Positions 16,577 to 24,357 of a stretch of 64,000 nucleotides of DNA are shown piece after piece. Source of the stretch: Kitasatospora aureofaciens (GTDB lineage Bacteria; Actinomycetota; Actinomycetes; Streptomycetales; Streptomycetaceae). The stretch lies in contig NZ_JAHTKP010000031.1 in NCBI RefSeq assembly GCF_019192735.1, positions 1 through 64,000 of the forward strand, in the 5' to 3' direction. Under the pieces are notes generated by a model. The model did no database searches. It was not told where the DNA came from and was given only the letters and a program-made list of their open reading frames with translations. Numbering within the stretch: the first letter of the stretch is position 1; every line of letters begins with the position of its first letter. A program made the position numbers and the translations under genes.

Positions 16577-17482
16577 TCACGAGCGGAGCCCCGAGAACAG
16601 GTCGGTCTCGTACGGCCCGGTCTTGTACAGCTCGGTCGCGGGCACCTCACCGGCGCCCGGCAGCAGGCACCGGGCGAGGTGGTAGTCCTCCGTCGGCCAG
16701 ACCTCGCGTTCGATGTCCCGCGGGTGGGCCATGAACGCGGCGCCGGGCTCCACCTGGGTGGCGTGCGCGAGCAGCGCGGCGTCCCGTACCGCGAACTGCT
16801 CGGCGCACGTTATCCGGGTGGTGGTGGCGAGGGCGGGCGGGGTGTCCGGCCAGTCGGCGAGCAGCTCACCCATGGCCGAGGGCACGCCCTGCTCCGTCAT
16901 CGCGTCGTGCAGGGTCTGGAACCAGGCCCGGGAGAGCGCCAGGTGGTAGTAGAGCTTCGCCGCCTGCCAGGGCTCCCCCGCCTCGGGGTGGCGGTCCGGA
17001 TCGGCGGCGGCCTCGAAGGCCTCGACCGTCACCCGGTGGGTCATCACATGGTCGGGGTGCGGGTACCCGCCCGTCTCGTCGTACGTGACCACAACGTGCG
17101 GGCGGAACTCGCGGATCAGGGCGACCAGCGGGGCCGCGGCCACCTCCACCTCCTGTGCCGCGAAACAGTCGTCGGGCAGCGGTTCGCCGGGGCCGGGCAT
17201 ACCGGAGTCGGTGAAGCCCAGGAACCGCTGGCCCACGCCGAGGATGTCCCGGGCCGCGGCCATCTCCTCCCGCCGGATCCGGGGGAGCTCGGCCCACACC
17301 TCGGGGCGGTCCATCGCCGGGTTCAGGACGGAACCGCGCTCCCCTCCGGTACAGGTGGCGACCAGGACGTCCACGCCCTCGGCGACGTACCGGGCGAGGG
17401 TGGCCGCGCCCTTGCTGGACTCGTCGTCCGGGTGGGCATGGACGGTGAGCAGGCGGAGACCGCCGGGGTGCTTGGTGAACAT
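16577..17482 (-). CDS. mca: Mycothiol S-conjugate amidase
   Basis: A 301-aa LmbE-like zinc hydrolase. AHPDDES near the N-terminus and TGGYPHPDH in the middle supply the metal ligands. KGAATLARYVAEGVDVLV and CTGGERGSVLNPAMD match Mca more closely than MshB. Mca cleaves mycothiol-toxin conjugates to release mercapturic acids for export, which is specific to actinobacteria. The ATG at 17482 has a strong AGGAGGA Shine-Dalgarno and is preferred over upstream in-frame codons. A multidrug exporter gene lies directly upstream on the same strand, a suggestive detoxification pairing. Confidence 0.85.
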   Translation of the reverse strand: MFTKHPGGLRLLTVHAHPDDESSKGAATLARYVAEGVDVLVATCTGGERGSVLNPAMDRPEVWAELPRIRREEMAAARDILGVGQRFLGFTDSGMPGPGEPLPDDCFAAQEVEVAAAPLVALIREFRPHVVVTYDETGGYPHPDHVMTHRVTVEAFEAAADPDRHPEAGEPWQAAKLYYHLALSRAWFQTLHDAMTEQGVPSAMGELLADWPDTPPALATTTRITCAEQFAVRDAALLAHATQVEPGAAFMAHPRDIEREVWPTEDYHLARCLLPGAGEVPATELYKTGPYETDLFSGLRS

Positions 17483-17553
17483 GAGTCCTCCTGAGAGTTG
17501 ATCAACAAATGTCTTGAGCAAGGATGAGCGCCGCGCGGTTCCGCGCCGGACCG

Positions 17554-19026
17554 TCAGGCCGCCTTGCGGGTGCCCGGGTAGAGCAGGGCCGGGGCTATCG
17601 CGAGTGCGGACAGGGCCAGCACCCACCAGAAGGTGTCACCGAAGGCCGCGGCCGGGTGCCCCGGGTGGCCGGCCTGGGCGCGCTGGAGGACCAGCGTCAG
17701 CACCGCGGTGCCCAGCGCCCCGCCCAGCCGGTTGAGCACATTGACCGCACCGGCGGCGGCCGGCACCTGGGCCTTCTCGACAGTGGAGTACACCGCCGCC
17801 ATGCCGGGGATCAGGATGATCCCCATGCCTGCCCCGCGCAGGGCCAGCGAGGCGGCCAGCAGCCAGTCCGCCGGGCCCCCGCCCGCGCCGAGCCGGGTGA
17901 AGGCGAGCGTGCCGACCAGGGAGCAGGCGATGCCGAGCAGGATCAGCGGTCGCGGGGCGAAGCGGTCCGCGATCCGGCCGGCCAGCAGCGAGGTGACCGC
18001 GGTGCCGAGGGCCTGCGGCGCCAGCAGCAGCCCGGCCTCCACCGCCCCGGCGTGCTGGACCTGCTGGTAGTAGAGCGGCACCAGGAACATCGAGCTGTAC
18101 AGGGCCGCGCCCTGCAGGAAGGAGTTCGCCGTCGCGACCGAGAACCCGCGCCGGGCGAACAGCCGCAGGTCGATGAGCGGCGCGCGGCCACCGCCCCGGA
18201 CCGGCCGCAGTGCGTGCCACCCGTACGCCAGCAGGAGCAGCGCCCCCGCCGCGACCGCCGCCGGGCCGGCCCAGCCGCCGTCCCCGATCGTGGAGAGCCC
18301 GTACACCAGCCCGGTCAGGCCAGGCGAGAGCAGCGCGAGCCCGGTCACGTCCAGCCGGGGCCGAAGCTGCGCGGGCGCGCCGTCTGCCGGTACCAGCCGG
18401 AACGCCAGCAGCACGGTGAGCAGCCCGACCGGGACGTTCAGCAGGAACATCCACCGCCAGCTCAGATGCTCCAGCAGCACACCCCCGAGGATCGGCCCGA
18501 GGACCGGCGCCAGGCTGATCGGGAGCAGCAGCGTGCCCATCACCCGCCCGATCCGGGACGGCCCCGCCGCCTGCACCATGATCGTCTGCCCGAGCGGCTG
18601 GATCATGCCGCCGCCGATCCCCTGGAGGACCCGGAAGGCGATCAGGCTGCCCGTCGACCAGGACAGCCCGCACAGTGCCGACCCGAGCACGAACAGAACC
18701 ACCGACGCCAGCCACGCCCGCCCGGCGCCGAACCGCCCGGCGGCCCAGCCGGACAGCGGCATGACCAGCGCTATCGCCAGCAGGTACCCGGTGGACACCC
18801 ACTGCACCGCCGCCATCGAACTGTGCAGGTCGCGGACGACGGAATCGATGCCGACGTTGACGATCGTGGTGTCCAGCAGGGCCAGCACCGGGCCCAGCGC
18901 GAGCACCGCACCCATCTTCATCAGGCCCGGCGGCAGCGGCTCCCGCCCACCGGCCCGCACCCTGTGGCTCTTCTCCCCCTTACCTTCCGTCAGTTCCTTG
19001 CCCGCCGTCCTGACCGATGCGGTCAT
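17554..19026 (-). CDS. MFS drug:H+ antiporter, DHA2 (EmrB/QacA) type
   Basis: A 490-aa transporter with about 14 hydrophobic helices, the N-terminal LDTTIVNVGI motif of DHA2 exporters, PLSGWAAGRFGAGRAW (motif A) and the conserved RVLQGIGGGMIQPL (motif B) and LAPVLGPILGGVL (motif C) segments. It begins with ATG after GGGAGGGG. It is divergent from a TetR gene across 154 bp that contains a 21-bp palindrome, the usual arrangement of a repressor-controlled efflux pump. Substrates are unknown. Confidence 0.9.
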   Translation of the reverse strand: MTASVRTAGKELTEGKGEKSHRVRAGGREPLPPGLMKMGAVLALGPVLALLDTTIVNVGIDSVVRDLHSSMAAVQWVSTGYLLAIALVMPLSGWAAGRFGAGRAWLASVVLFVLGSALCGLSWSTGSLIAFRVLQGIGGGMIQPLGQTIMVQAAGPSRIGRVMGTLLLPISLAPVLGPILGGVLLEHLSWRWMFLLNVPVGLLTVLLAFRLVPADGAPAQLRPRLDVTGLALLSPGLTGLVYGLSTIGDGGWAGPAAVAAGALLLLAYGWHALRPVRGGGRAPLIDLRLFARRGFSVATANSFLQGAALYSSMFLVPLYYQQVQHAGAVEAGLLLAPQALGTAVTSLLAGRIADRFAPRPLILLGIACSLVGTLAFTRLGAGGGPADWLLAASLALRGAGMGIILIPGMAAVYSTVEKAQVPAAAGAVNVLNRLGGALGTAVLTLVLQRAQAGHPGHPAAAFGDTFWWVLALSALAIAPALLYPGTRKAA

Positions 19027-19122
19027 GACCCCTCCCCGAAATCGTCCGTGCGGATCCGTCCGTACGGATCGTCCGCCCGACGGCCTCTCCGGCCGCCCGA
19101 GAAGAACTTAGGTCGAACCCAT

Positions 19123-19143
19123 GAATTAGGTCAAGCCTAATTC
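19123..19143. promoter_or_regulatory. Palindromic operator between MFS and TetR genes
   Basis: GAATTAGG and CCTAATTC form perfect 8-bp arms around TCAAG. A further half-site (CTTAGGTCGAA) occurs about 18 bp to the left. Position and symmetry indicate the binding site of the adjacent TetR regulator. Confidence 0.7.
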
Positions 19144-19180
19144 CTGTGCTCGACCCACCGACCTGCGCTAGGCTCCTGCC

Positions 19181-19825
19181 ATGACCGAGACCACCCCGAA
19201 CCTGCGCGAGCTCAACAAGCGCCGCACCCGCGAGGCGATCTCGCACGCCGCGACCAGGCTCTTCATCAACCAGGGCTTCGAGCGGACCACCATCGCCGAC
19301 GTCGCCGCCGCCGCCGGCGTCGCCAAAATGACCGTCACCAACCACTTCCCACGCAAGGAGGACCTCTTCCTCGACCTGCACGAGGAGATCGTCGCCCGGT
19401 ACGCCCGGGCGGTCGCCGAGCGCGCCCCCGGCGAGTCCGCCCTGGCCGCGCTGCGCCGCACCTGCCTGGCCGAGATCGACCGGCACGACCCGGCGCTCGG
19501 TTTCTCCGGTGAGGCGTTCGCCCGCACCATCACCGAGAGCCCCGCCCTGACCGCCCGGCTGCGCGAGCTGCACGAGCAGAGCGAGACGGCGCTCGCCGCA
19601 GCCCTCGCCGAGGCCGTCCACGCGATACCCGGCGACTTCGAGAGCCGGGTGGCCGCCGGGCTGCTCGCCGCCGTCCCCCGGGCGGTGTCCACCGAGGTGT
19701 TCCGCCGCACCCTGGCCGGAGAGGAGCACGACACCATCGCGGCGGCGGTGCGCCCATCGGCCGTCCGAGCCTTCGACCGGCTGAAAGGCGCGCTCGGCGA
19801 CTTCGCCGTCCGGCCTGCATCCTGA
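19181..19825 (+). CDS. TetR-family regulator of the adjacent exporter
   Basis: A 214-aa repressor with the TetR DNA-binding domain at the N-terminus (RRTREAISHAATRLFINQGFERTTIADVAAAAGVAKMTVTNHFPRKEDLF). The helical C-terminal domain is unrelated in detail to the other TetR proteins in this window. It is divergent from the DHA2 transporter with an operator palindrome between them, so it most likely represses the pump and itself. Confidence 0.9.
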   Translation: MTETTPNLRELNKRRTREAISHAATRLFINQGFERTTIADVAAAAGVAKMTVTNHFPRKEDLFLDLHEEIVARYARAVAERAPGESALAALRRTCLAEIDRHDPALGFSGEAFARTITESPALTARLRELHEQSETALAAALAEAVHAIPGDFESRVAAGLLAAVPRAVSTEVFRRTLAGEEHDTIAAAVRPSAVRAFDRLKGALGDFAVRPAS

Positions 19826-19962
19826 CGCGAACCCATGAGCCCGCACGCCCAAGAACGCCGGTCCAAGCGACCGCCCCAGCACCCGTGCCCCCACGAGCAC
19901 TTGACGAAAGGTTGACCTGCTCACGGCAGAAAGTTGACGCCCGCCGCCCCTATCGTCGGCCC

Positions 19963-20643
19963 ATGCCCCCACAGCCCATCAGGCCGACGGCCCTGCCGGT
20001 TCTCCCCTACCGCAAGCCCACCCGCGGCCGGGACTTCTGGGTCCTGGACAACGTCCTGCCCGATCCGGACGCGGTCCGCGAGCGCTGCCTGGCCCGCGAC
20101 GACTGGACCGAGGGCTACCCCTACCGCCCGGAGACCTGGCCCGGGCTGCGCACCCTGCCCGGCCTGGAGCCCGGCGAACTCGCCCGCGTCGAGGCCCAGG
20201 TCCGCAAGGCCACCGGCGCCTCCCGGCTCTGGGTCCAGAGCACCCCGGGCGGCGGCACGCTCAACCACAACTGTGTCCAGGTCGTCGGCGCGGGCGAGTC
20301 GGAGTCCCGCCCGCACACCGACTCCCGCGCGCTCTGCCGCTACGCCGCCGTGCTCTACCTGAGCCCTGGCGCGCCCAAGGACGCCGGCACCAGCTTCTAC
20401 CGCCAGCAGTTCCCGGGCGGCCGGCTCGGCGGCAACCTCGTCAACCCACCGCACAACAACCTGGTGGAGGCCCTCGGCACCCGGCACGTGCCCGCCGACC
20501 ACTTCACCGAGGACGTCCGCGTCCCCAACCGCTACAACCAGCTGCTCCTCTACCACGCCAACCTCATCCACAGCGCCACGAGTTACTACGGCACCGAGCT
20601 GGCGGACCGGCGGATGACCGCCGTCTTCTTCTGGATGGCCTGA
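19963..20643 (+). CDS. DUF6445-like protein, putative Fe(II) oxygenase fold
   Basis: A 226-aa protein that I associate with DUF6445. Visible motifs include SRPHTDSRALCRYAAVLYL, with an HxD pair, and later YHANLIHSATSYYG plus DRRMTAVFFW, giving a distal His and Arg. The order H-x-D...H...R resembles 2-oxoglutarate/Fe(II) dioxygenases. The ATG at 19963 is preferred to an upstream in-frame codon because the conserved part begins soon after. It precedes a 2-hydroxyacid dehydrogenase by 13 bp, which suggests an operon. The substrate is unknown. Confidence 0.6.
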   Translation: MPPQPIRPTALPVLPYRKPTRGRDFWVLDNVLPDPDAVRERCLARDDWTEGYPYRPETWPGLRTLPGLEPGELARVEAQVRKATGASRLWVQSTPGGGTLNHNCVQVVGAGESESRPHTDSRALCRYAAVLYLSPGAPKDAGTSFYRQQFPGGRLGGNLVNPPHNNLVEALGTRHVPADHFTEDVRVPNRYNQLLLYHANLIHSATSYYGTELADRRMTAVFFWMA

Positions 20644-20656
20644 CCGACCCTTCACC

Positions 20657-20683
20657 ATGGACCGCATGGACCGCATGGACCGC
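20657..20683 (+). repeat. 9-bp tandem repeat over a start codon
   Basis: Three perfect ATGGACCGC units followed by ATG give four consecutive in-frame start codons (MDRMDRMDRM) for the 2-hydroxyacid dehydrogenase. Slippage would only change the N-terminal length. Confidence 0.9.
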
Positions 20684-21730
20684 ATGAGAGTCCTGCTGCT
20701 CGACGCAGCGCCCGGGGCCCTGCTGGACCGCGAGCTGGAGCGCCTGGTCGGCCACGGACTGGCCGTCACGCTGAACCTGCGGCGCGTGGACGACCGGGCG
20801 GGTGCGCGGGCCACCTGGTCGGACCGGGTCGAGTTCACCGACTTCGACCCGTTCGGCGAGGCGGCCCTGATCGCCGAGTTCCGCGCCGGCTCCGGTTTCG
20901 ACGCGCTCAAGTCCCGCGCGGGCGTACCGCTGCGCGCGCCGTTTCTCGCGGCGGCCACCGACCCCGAACTGCCCCGCCGGCTCCGAGTGATCGGCCGCGC
21001 CGGAGCCGGTACCGACCACGTCGACCTGGCCGCCGCCACCCGCCGCGGCGTCGCCGTCACCCACACGCCGGGCTCCAACGCGAACGCCGTCGCCGAGTTC
21101 GCCCTCGCCCAACTGCTCACCCTCACCCGGGACCTGGCCGCCCACAACGACGCCGCCCACCGCGGCCAGTGGGGCGCACCGGCCGCACCGCCCGCCGAGC
21201 TGTCCGAACTGACCCTCGGCATCGCCGGTTTGGGCCGCATCGGTCAGGCGCTCGCGACACGCGCGTCCGCCCTCGGTATGACCGTCCAGGCCCACTCCCG
21301 CCGCCCGGCCTCGCCGCCGACGCGCCAAGTCCCCACCCTCGACGCCCTCCTGGCCACCAGCGACGTCATCTCCCTCCACCTCCCGCTCACCCCCCAGACG
21401 CGGGGGCTGGTCGGCCGACGCGAACTCGCCCTGCTGCGGCCGGGATCGATCCTGCTCAACACCGCCCGCGGCGGAATCGTCGACGAACAGGCCCTCGCCG
21501 ACGCCCTGCGCGACCCCGCTCACCCCCTGGCAGCCGCCGCCGTCGACACCTTCGCCCACGAGCACGCCGCCTTCGCCTCACCCCTGTTCGGCCTGCCCAA
21601 CGCCCTGCTCACCCCGCACGTCGCCGGAATGACCCGAACAGCCATGGCGGAAGCCGCCGTCCGCTGCGCCGACCACCTCGCGGCCCTGCTCGCCGGACGC
21701 CCCGCCGGTATTCCCGTAGCGACGGGCTAA
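20657..21730 (+). CDS. D-isomer-specific 2-hydroxyacid dehydrogenase
   Basis: A 357-aa NAD-dependent dehydrogenase. The Rossmann motif is TLGIAGLGRIGQALATRASALGM. GAGTDHVDLAAATRRGVAV, LLNTARGGIVDEQAL and LLTPHVAGMT cover the catalytic Arg/Glu/His regions, although Gly replaces the more usual Asn/Asp at some spots. It belongs with phosphoglycerate/glyoxylate reductase-like enzymes. Which of four repeated ATG codons is used is uncertain (20657 to 20684). Together with the DUF6445-like gene upstream it may form a small 2-oxo/hydroxy-acid pathway. Confidence 0.8.
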   Translation: MDRMDRMDRMRVLLLDAAPGALLDRELERLVGHGLAVTLNLRRVDDRAGARATWSDRVEFTDFDPFGEAALIAEFRAGSGFDALKSRAGVPLRAPFLAAATDPELPRRLRVIGRAGAGTDHVDLAAATRRGVAVTHTPGSNANAVAEFALAQLLTLTRDLAAHNDAAHRGQWGAPAAPPAELSELTLGIAGLGRIGQALATRASALGMTVQAHSRRPASPPTRQVPTLDALLATSDVISLHLPLTPQTRGLVGRRELALLRPGSILLNTARGGIVDEQALADALRDPAHPLAAAAVDTFAHEHAAFASPLFGLPNALLTPHVAGMTRTAMAEAAVRCADHLAALLAGRPAGIPVATG

Positions 21731-21878
21731 GTCCGCAGCACCTCCGCCACAGCGCACCAGAACCACGTGACCCGTCCCCGCCCCGCATTGTCGGGCAGAT
21801 CACCGACTCCGACTCGTGGCACGTCTGGCCTGTCACCGCCTACCCGCTGACCTGTCCAACCCGAGGCGGACTAACGGC

Positions 21879-22520
21879 TCACGCCGCAGCCCCAAGGCCA
21901 TCCGCATCCACATGGTCCAGGCTCGCCCGCGTCAGCGCCGCCGCCAGCCGGGCCGCGTCCTCCGGCGGGACCAGCGCGGCCAGGGCGGCCGGTCCTCCCG
22001 GCAGGCCGAGCGCCCTGGCCTCCGTCATCGTCCGCTCGTCGAAGAACGGCCGCAGCGAAGGCCAGACCGCCTGCGCCTCGCGCCGGAAGATGGCCGACCC
22101 GACAGGCCCGATCCGGGGGAACTCCCGCAGCAGTTCGCCGATCCGCTCGGACTCTCCCTCGGCCTCGTCGCGGAGCCGGCGCAGGTCCCCGTGCCAGCGG
22201 TCGAGCAACAGCTCGGCGCCGCGACGGAGCGCCGTGGCGGTGCTCTCGTCGTACCGCACGTAGTGGGCCCGGCCGAACGCCGCGATCAGCAGGCGCCGGT
22301 CCGCTCCAGCCATCCTCCGCGGCGTTCGCAGCCCCGCGGCGTGCAGCTCACGGGCCGCGGCGGTGGCCGTGGCGGCGCTGATCCGGACGGAACACAGCAC
22401 AGTGAGCACGAGGAGCTGGTACAGCGGCGCAGGTTTGTCCCGCAACGCGATTCCTGCCTCCTCGGCGTACGTCGTGCCGTATCGGGCCAGGAGTTCGACG
22501 ACAGTCCGGTGCTCGCTCAT
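21879..22520 (-). CDS. Endonuclease III-like HhH-GPD protein, degenerate
   Basis: A 213-aa helical protein resembling the HhH-GPD base-excision fold (LYQLLVLTVLCSVRISAATATAAARELHAAGL... LREFPRIGPVGSAIFRREA). The helix-hairpin-helix is FPRIGPVGS instead of LPGVGxKTA, so the catalytic Lys of glycosylase/lyases is absent. The C-terminal Cys cluster for the iron-sulphur site is also lacking. It may be a monofunctional or non-catalytic relative. It is convergent with the dehydrogenase and divergent from murQ. Confidence 0.6.
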   Translation of the reverse strand: MSEHRTVVELLARYGTTYAEEAGIALRDKPAPLYQLLVLTVLCSVRISAATATAAARELHAAGLRTPRRMAGADRRLLIAAFGRAHYVRYDESTATALRRGAELLLDRWHGDLRRLRDEAEGESERIGELLREFPRIGPVGSAIFRREAQAVWPSLRPFFDERTMTEARALGLPGGPAALAALVPPEDAARLAAALTRASLDHVDADGLGAAA

Positions 22521-22589
22521 GGGTGCTGACCTCGCTCATCAGGCACCTGCCCGGGTTGGCGGCCGTCACACCCGGGGAGGCTCGTTCCC

Positions 22590-23498
22590 ATGGATGACAT
22601 GGATCAGGACGCGCCGCCGCTCACCGAGGCCATCCGCTCCGACTGGGCGGAGATCGACGAGTTGCCCACGCTCGATCTCCTCCGCCTCATGAACGCCGAG
22701 GACCGGACCGTCCCCGTGGCTGTGGCCGGAGAGCTGGGGCGGATCGCCGCCGTCGTCGACGCGACGGCGCAGCGGATGGAGTCGGGCGGGCGGCTCATTT
22801 ACGCCGGCGCCGGCACCGCGGGGCGGCTCGGGGTATTGGACGCCGCCGAGTGCCCGCCGACGTTCGGGACCGAGCCGGGCCTCGTCACCGGGCTGATCGC
22901 GGGCGGTCCCACCGCCGTCACCGAGGCAGCCGAGGGGGCCGAGGACCGCCCCGACCTCGCCGAGGCCGACCTCACGGCCCTCGCGCTCACCCCGGCCGAC
23001 GCCGTGATCGGCGTCTCCGCCTCCGGCCGGACGCCCTACGCCGTCGCCGCCGTACGGTATGCGCGCGCCGCCGGGGCGCTGAGCATCGGGTTCGCCTGCA
23101 ATCGGCACTCGGCGCTGGCAGAAGCAGCCGAGCTGACGATCGAGGTCGAGGCCGGCCCGGAGGTGCTCGCCGGCTCGACCCGGCTGAAGGCGGGCACGGC
23201 GCAGAAGCTCGTCCTCAACCTGATCTCAACGGCCGTCATGATCCGGCTCGGCCGGACCTACGGAAATCTGATGGTCGACGTCCGCGCCACCAACGCCAAG
23301 CTCCGCGAGCGCGCCCGCCGGATCGTCGCCGAGGCGACCGGAGCCGATGATGCCGCTGTCCGCCGCGCGCTGGCGGCGACCGACGGCCGGGCGAAGGACG
23401 CGATCCTGCTCCTGCTCGCGGACGTCGACGCGCCGACCGCCGCCCGCCTGCTCGCGGATTCCGGCGGTCGGCTGCGCGAGGCCCTCGAGCGCGCCTGA
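22590..23498 (+). CDS. murQ: N-acetylmuramic acid 6-phosphate etherase
   Basis: A 302-aa SIS-domain enzyme with the MurQ signatures AGAGTAGRLGVLDAAECPPTFG, GVSASGRTPYAVAA and GSTRLKAGTAQKLVLNLIST. It cleaves the lactyl ether of MurNAc-6-phosphate to give GlcNAc-6-phosphate and D-lactate during peptidoglycan recycling. Length matches E. coli MurQ. No recycling partner (such as a MurNAc kinase or PTS) is adjacent, though a D-2-hydroxyacid dehydrogenase that might handle a lactate-like product lies 1 kb upstream. That link is speculative. Confidence 0.9.
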   Translation: MDDMDQDAPPLTEAIRSDWAEIDELPTLDLLRLMNAEDRTVPVAVAGELGRIAAVVDATAQRMESGGRLIYAGAGTAGRLGVLDAAECPPTFGTEPGLVTGLIAGGPTAVTEAAEGAEDRPDLAEADLTALALTPADAVIGVSASGRTPYAVAAVRYARAAGALSIGFACNRHSALAEAAELTIEVEAGPEVLAGSTRLKAGTAQKLVLNLISTAVMIRLGRTYGNLMVDVRATNAKLRERARRIVAEATGADDAAVRRALAATDGRAKDAILLLLADVDAPTAARLLADSGGRLREALERA

Positions 23499-23517
23499 AT
23501 CACCGGGGTGCCTGAAA

Positions 23518-23568
23518 CACCCGGACGTCAGATACACCCGGACGTCTGAAGCACCCGGACGTCAGCCG
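23518..23568 (+). repeat. 17-bp tandem repeat between convergent genes
   Basis: Three consecutive 17-bp units beginning CACCCGGACGTC (23518, 23535, 23552) fill the murQ/isochorismatase-like gap. The last unit overlaps the stop codon of the reverse-strand gene at 23562-23564. Confidence 0.85.
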
Positions 23569-24083
23569 AACCGAAGCGCCGTCCGCTCCACGACCTCGCC
23601 GAGCCGCGGGAAGTTCAGCGTGACCGCCGCGCGGTGCTCGTCCTCCGTCAGCGCGGCCATCGCGTCCTCGACGAACACGAGCTCGTACCCGTGGTCGGAG
23701 GCGGCGCGCGCCGTCGACTCCACCCCGAGGTTGGTCGCGATCCCGGTCAGCACCACGGTGTCCACGCCCCTGGCCTGGAGCAGTTCGTGCAGCCCGGTGC
23801 CGTGGAACGCGCCGATCGTCCGCTTGACGACGATCTCGTCGGCCACCGTCGCGACCTCGCCGACCAGGTCACTGCCGGGCGGCTGCTCGGCGACGTTCGG
23901 CCGCTCGACGCGCACCGCGACGACGGGCGCGCCGGCCGCCCGGAAGGCCTGCGCGAGCTCCAACGAGGCGGCCACGACCTCCGAACCGGGGCGCGGGGCG
24001 AGCGGGTTGGCGACGATCCGGTCCATCAGGTCGATCAGGACGAGCGCGGTGGTGCGGGGATCAAGGGTTCGCATGGCGCTCAC
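23562..24083 (-). CDS. Isochorismatase-family hydrolase with Gly at the Cys site
   Basis: A 173-aa alpha/beta hydrolase of the isochorismatase superfamily. LVLIDLMDRI supplies the Asp, VVKRTIGAF the Lys, and VVLTGIATNLGVESTARAASDHGYE matches the third motif. In amidohydrolases of this family that motif carries a nucleophilic Cys, whereas here the position is Gly, as in true isochorismatases. An ether or ester-type reaction is therefore more likely than a nicotinamidase reaction. The start is a GTG at 24083, with an ATG at 24074 as the alternative. No siderophore genes are adjacent. Confidence 0.8.
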   Translation of the reverse strand: MSAMRTLDPRTTALVLIDLMDRIVANPLAPRPGSEVVAASLELAQAFRAAGAPVVAVRVERPNVAEQPPGSDLVGEVATVADEIVVKRTIGAFHGTGLHELLQARGVDTVVLTGIATNLGVESTARAASDHGYELVFVEDAMAALTEDEHRAAVTLNFPRLGEVVERTALRFG

Positions 24084-24163
24084 GCTAACGGATCGAGCAG
24101 TTCAAGCGGATCAAGCAGATCACCGGCCGCGATCCCGCGCGCGATCGGCCCGGAGCCTCGTCC

Positions 24164-24208
24164 GAGGAGTACGAGGAGTACGAGGAGTACGAGGAATACG
24201 AGGAGTAC
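24164..24208 (+). repeat. 9-bp tandem repeat, five copies
   Basis: Five units of GAGGAGTAC (fourth copy GAGGAATAC) lie about 150-190 bp before a secreted beta-propeller gene. Any coding would be EEY repeats on the plus strand, but no supported gene includes it. A variable-number repeat in a promoter region is possible. Confidence 0.9.
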
Positions 24209-24357
24209 GTGACGAGTACGAGAGGTATTTGACGTGAATACGTCCCTTCTCCCGTGCAACCGTTGACCACCCGCCCGTCCGACTGTTGGCTCACCACGAG
24301 CCGGCCGCCGGGGAGTTCGACGCGGCACGGCCCGAACCCAGGGGAGGGACCCACCAC

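Noticed and set aside
24100-24240. CRISPR-like repeats
   Set aside because: The 9-bp units are contiguous with no spacers, so this is a simple tandem repeat.
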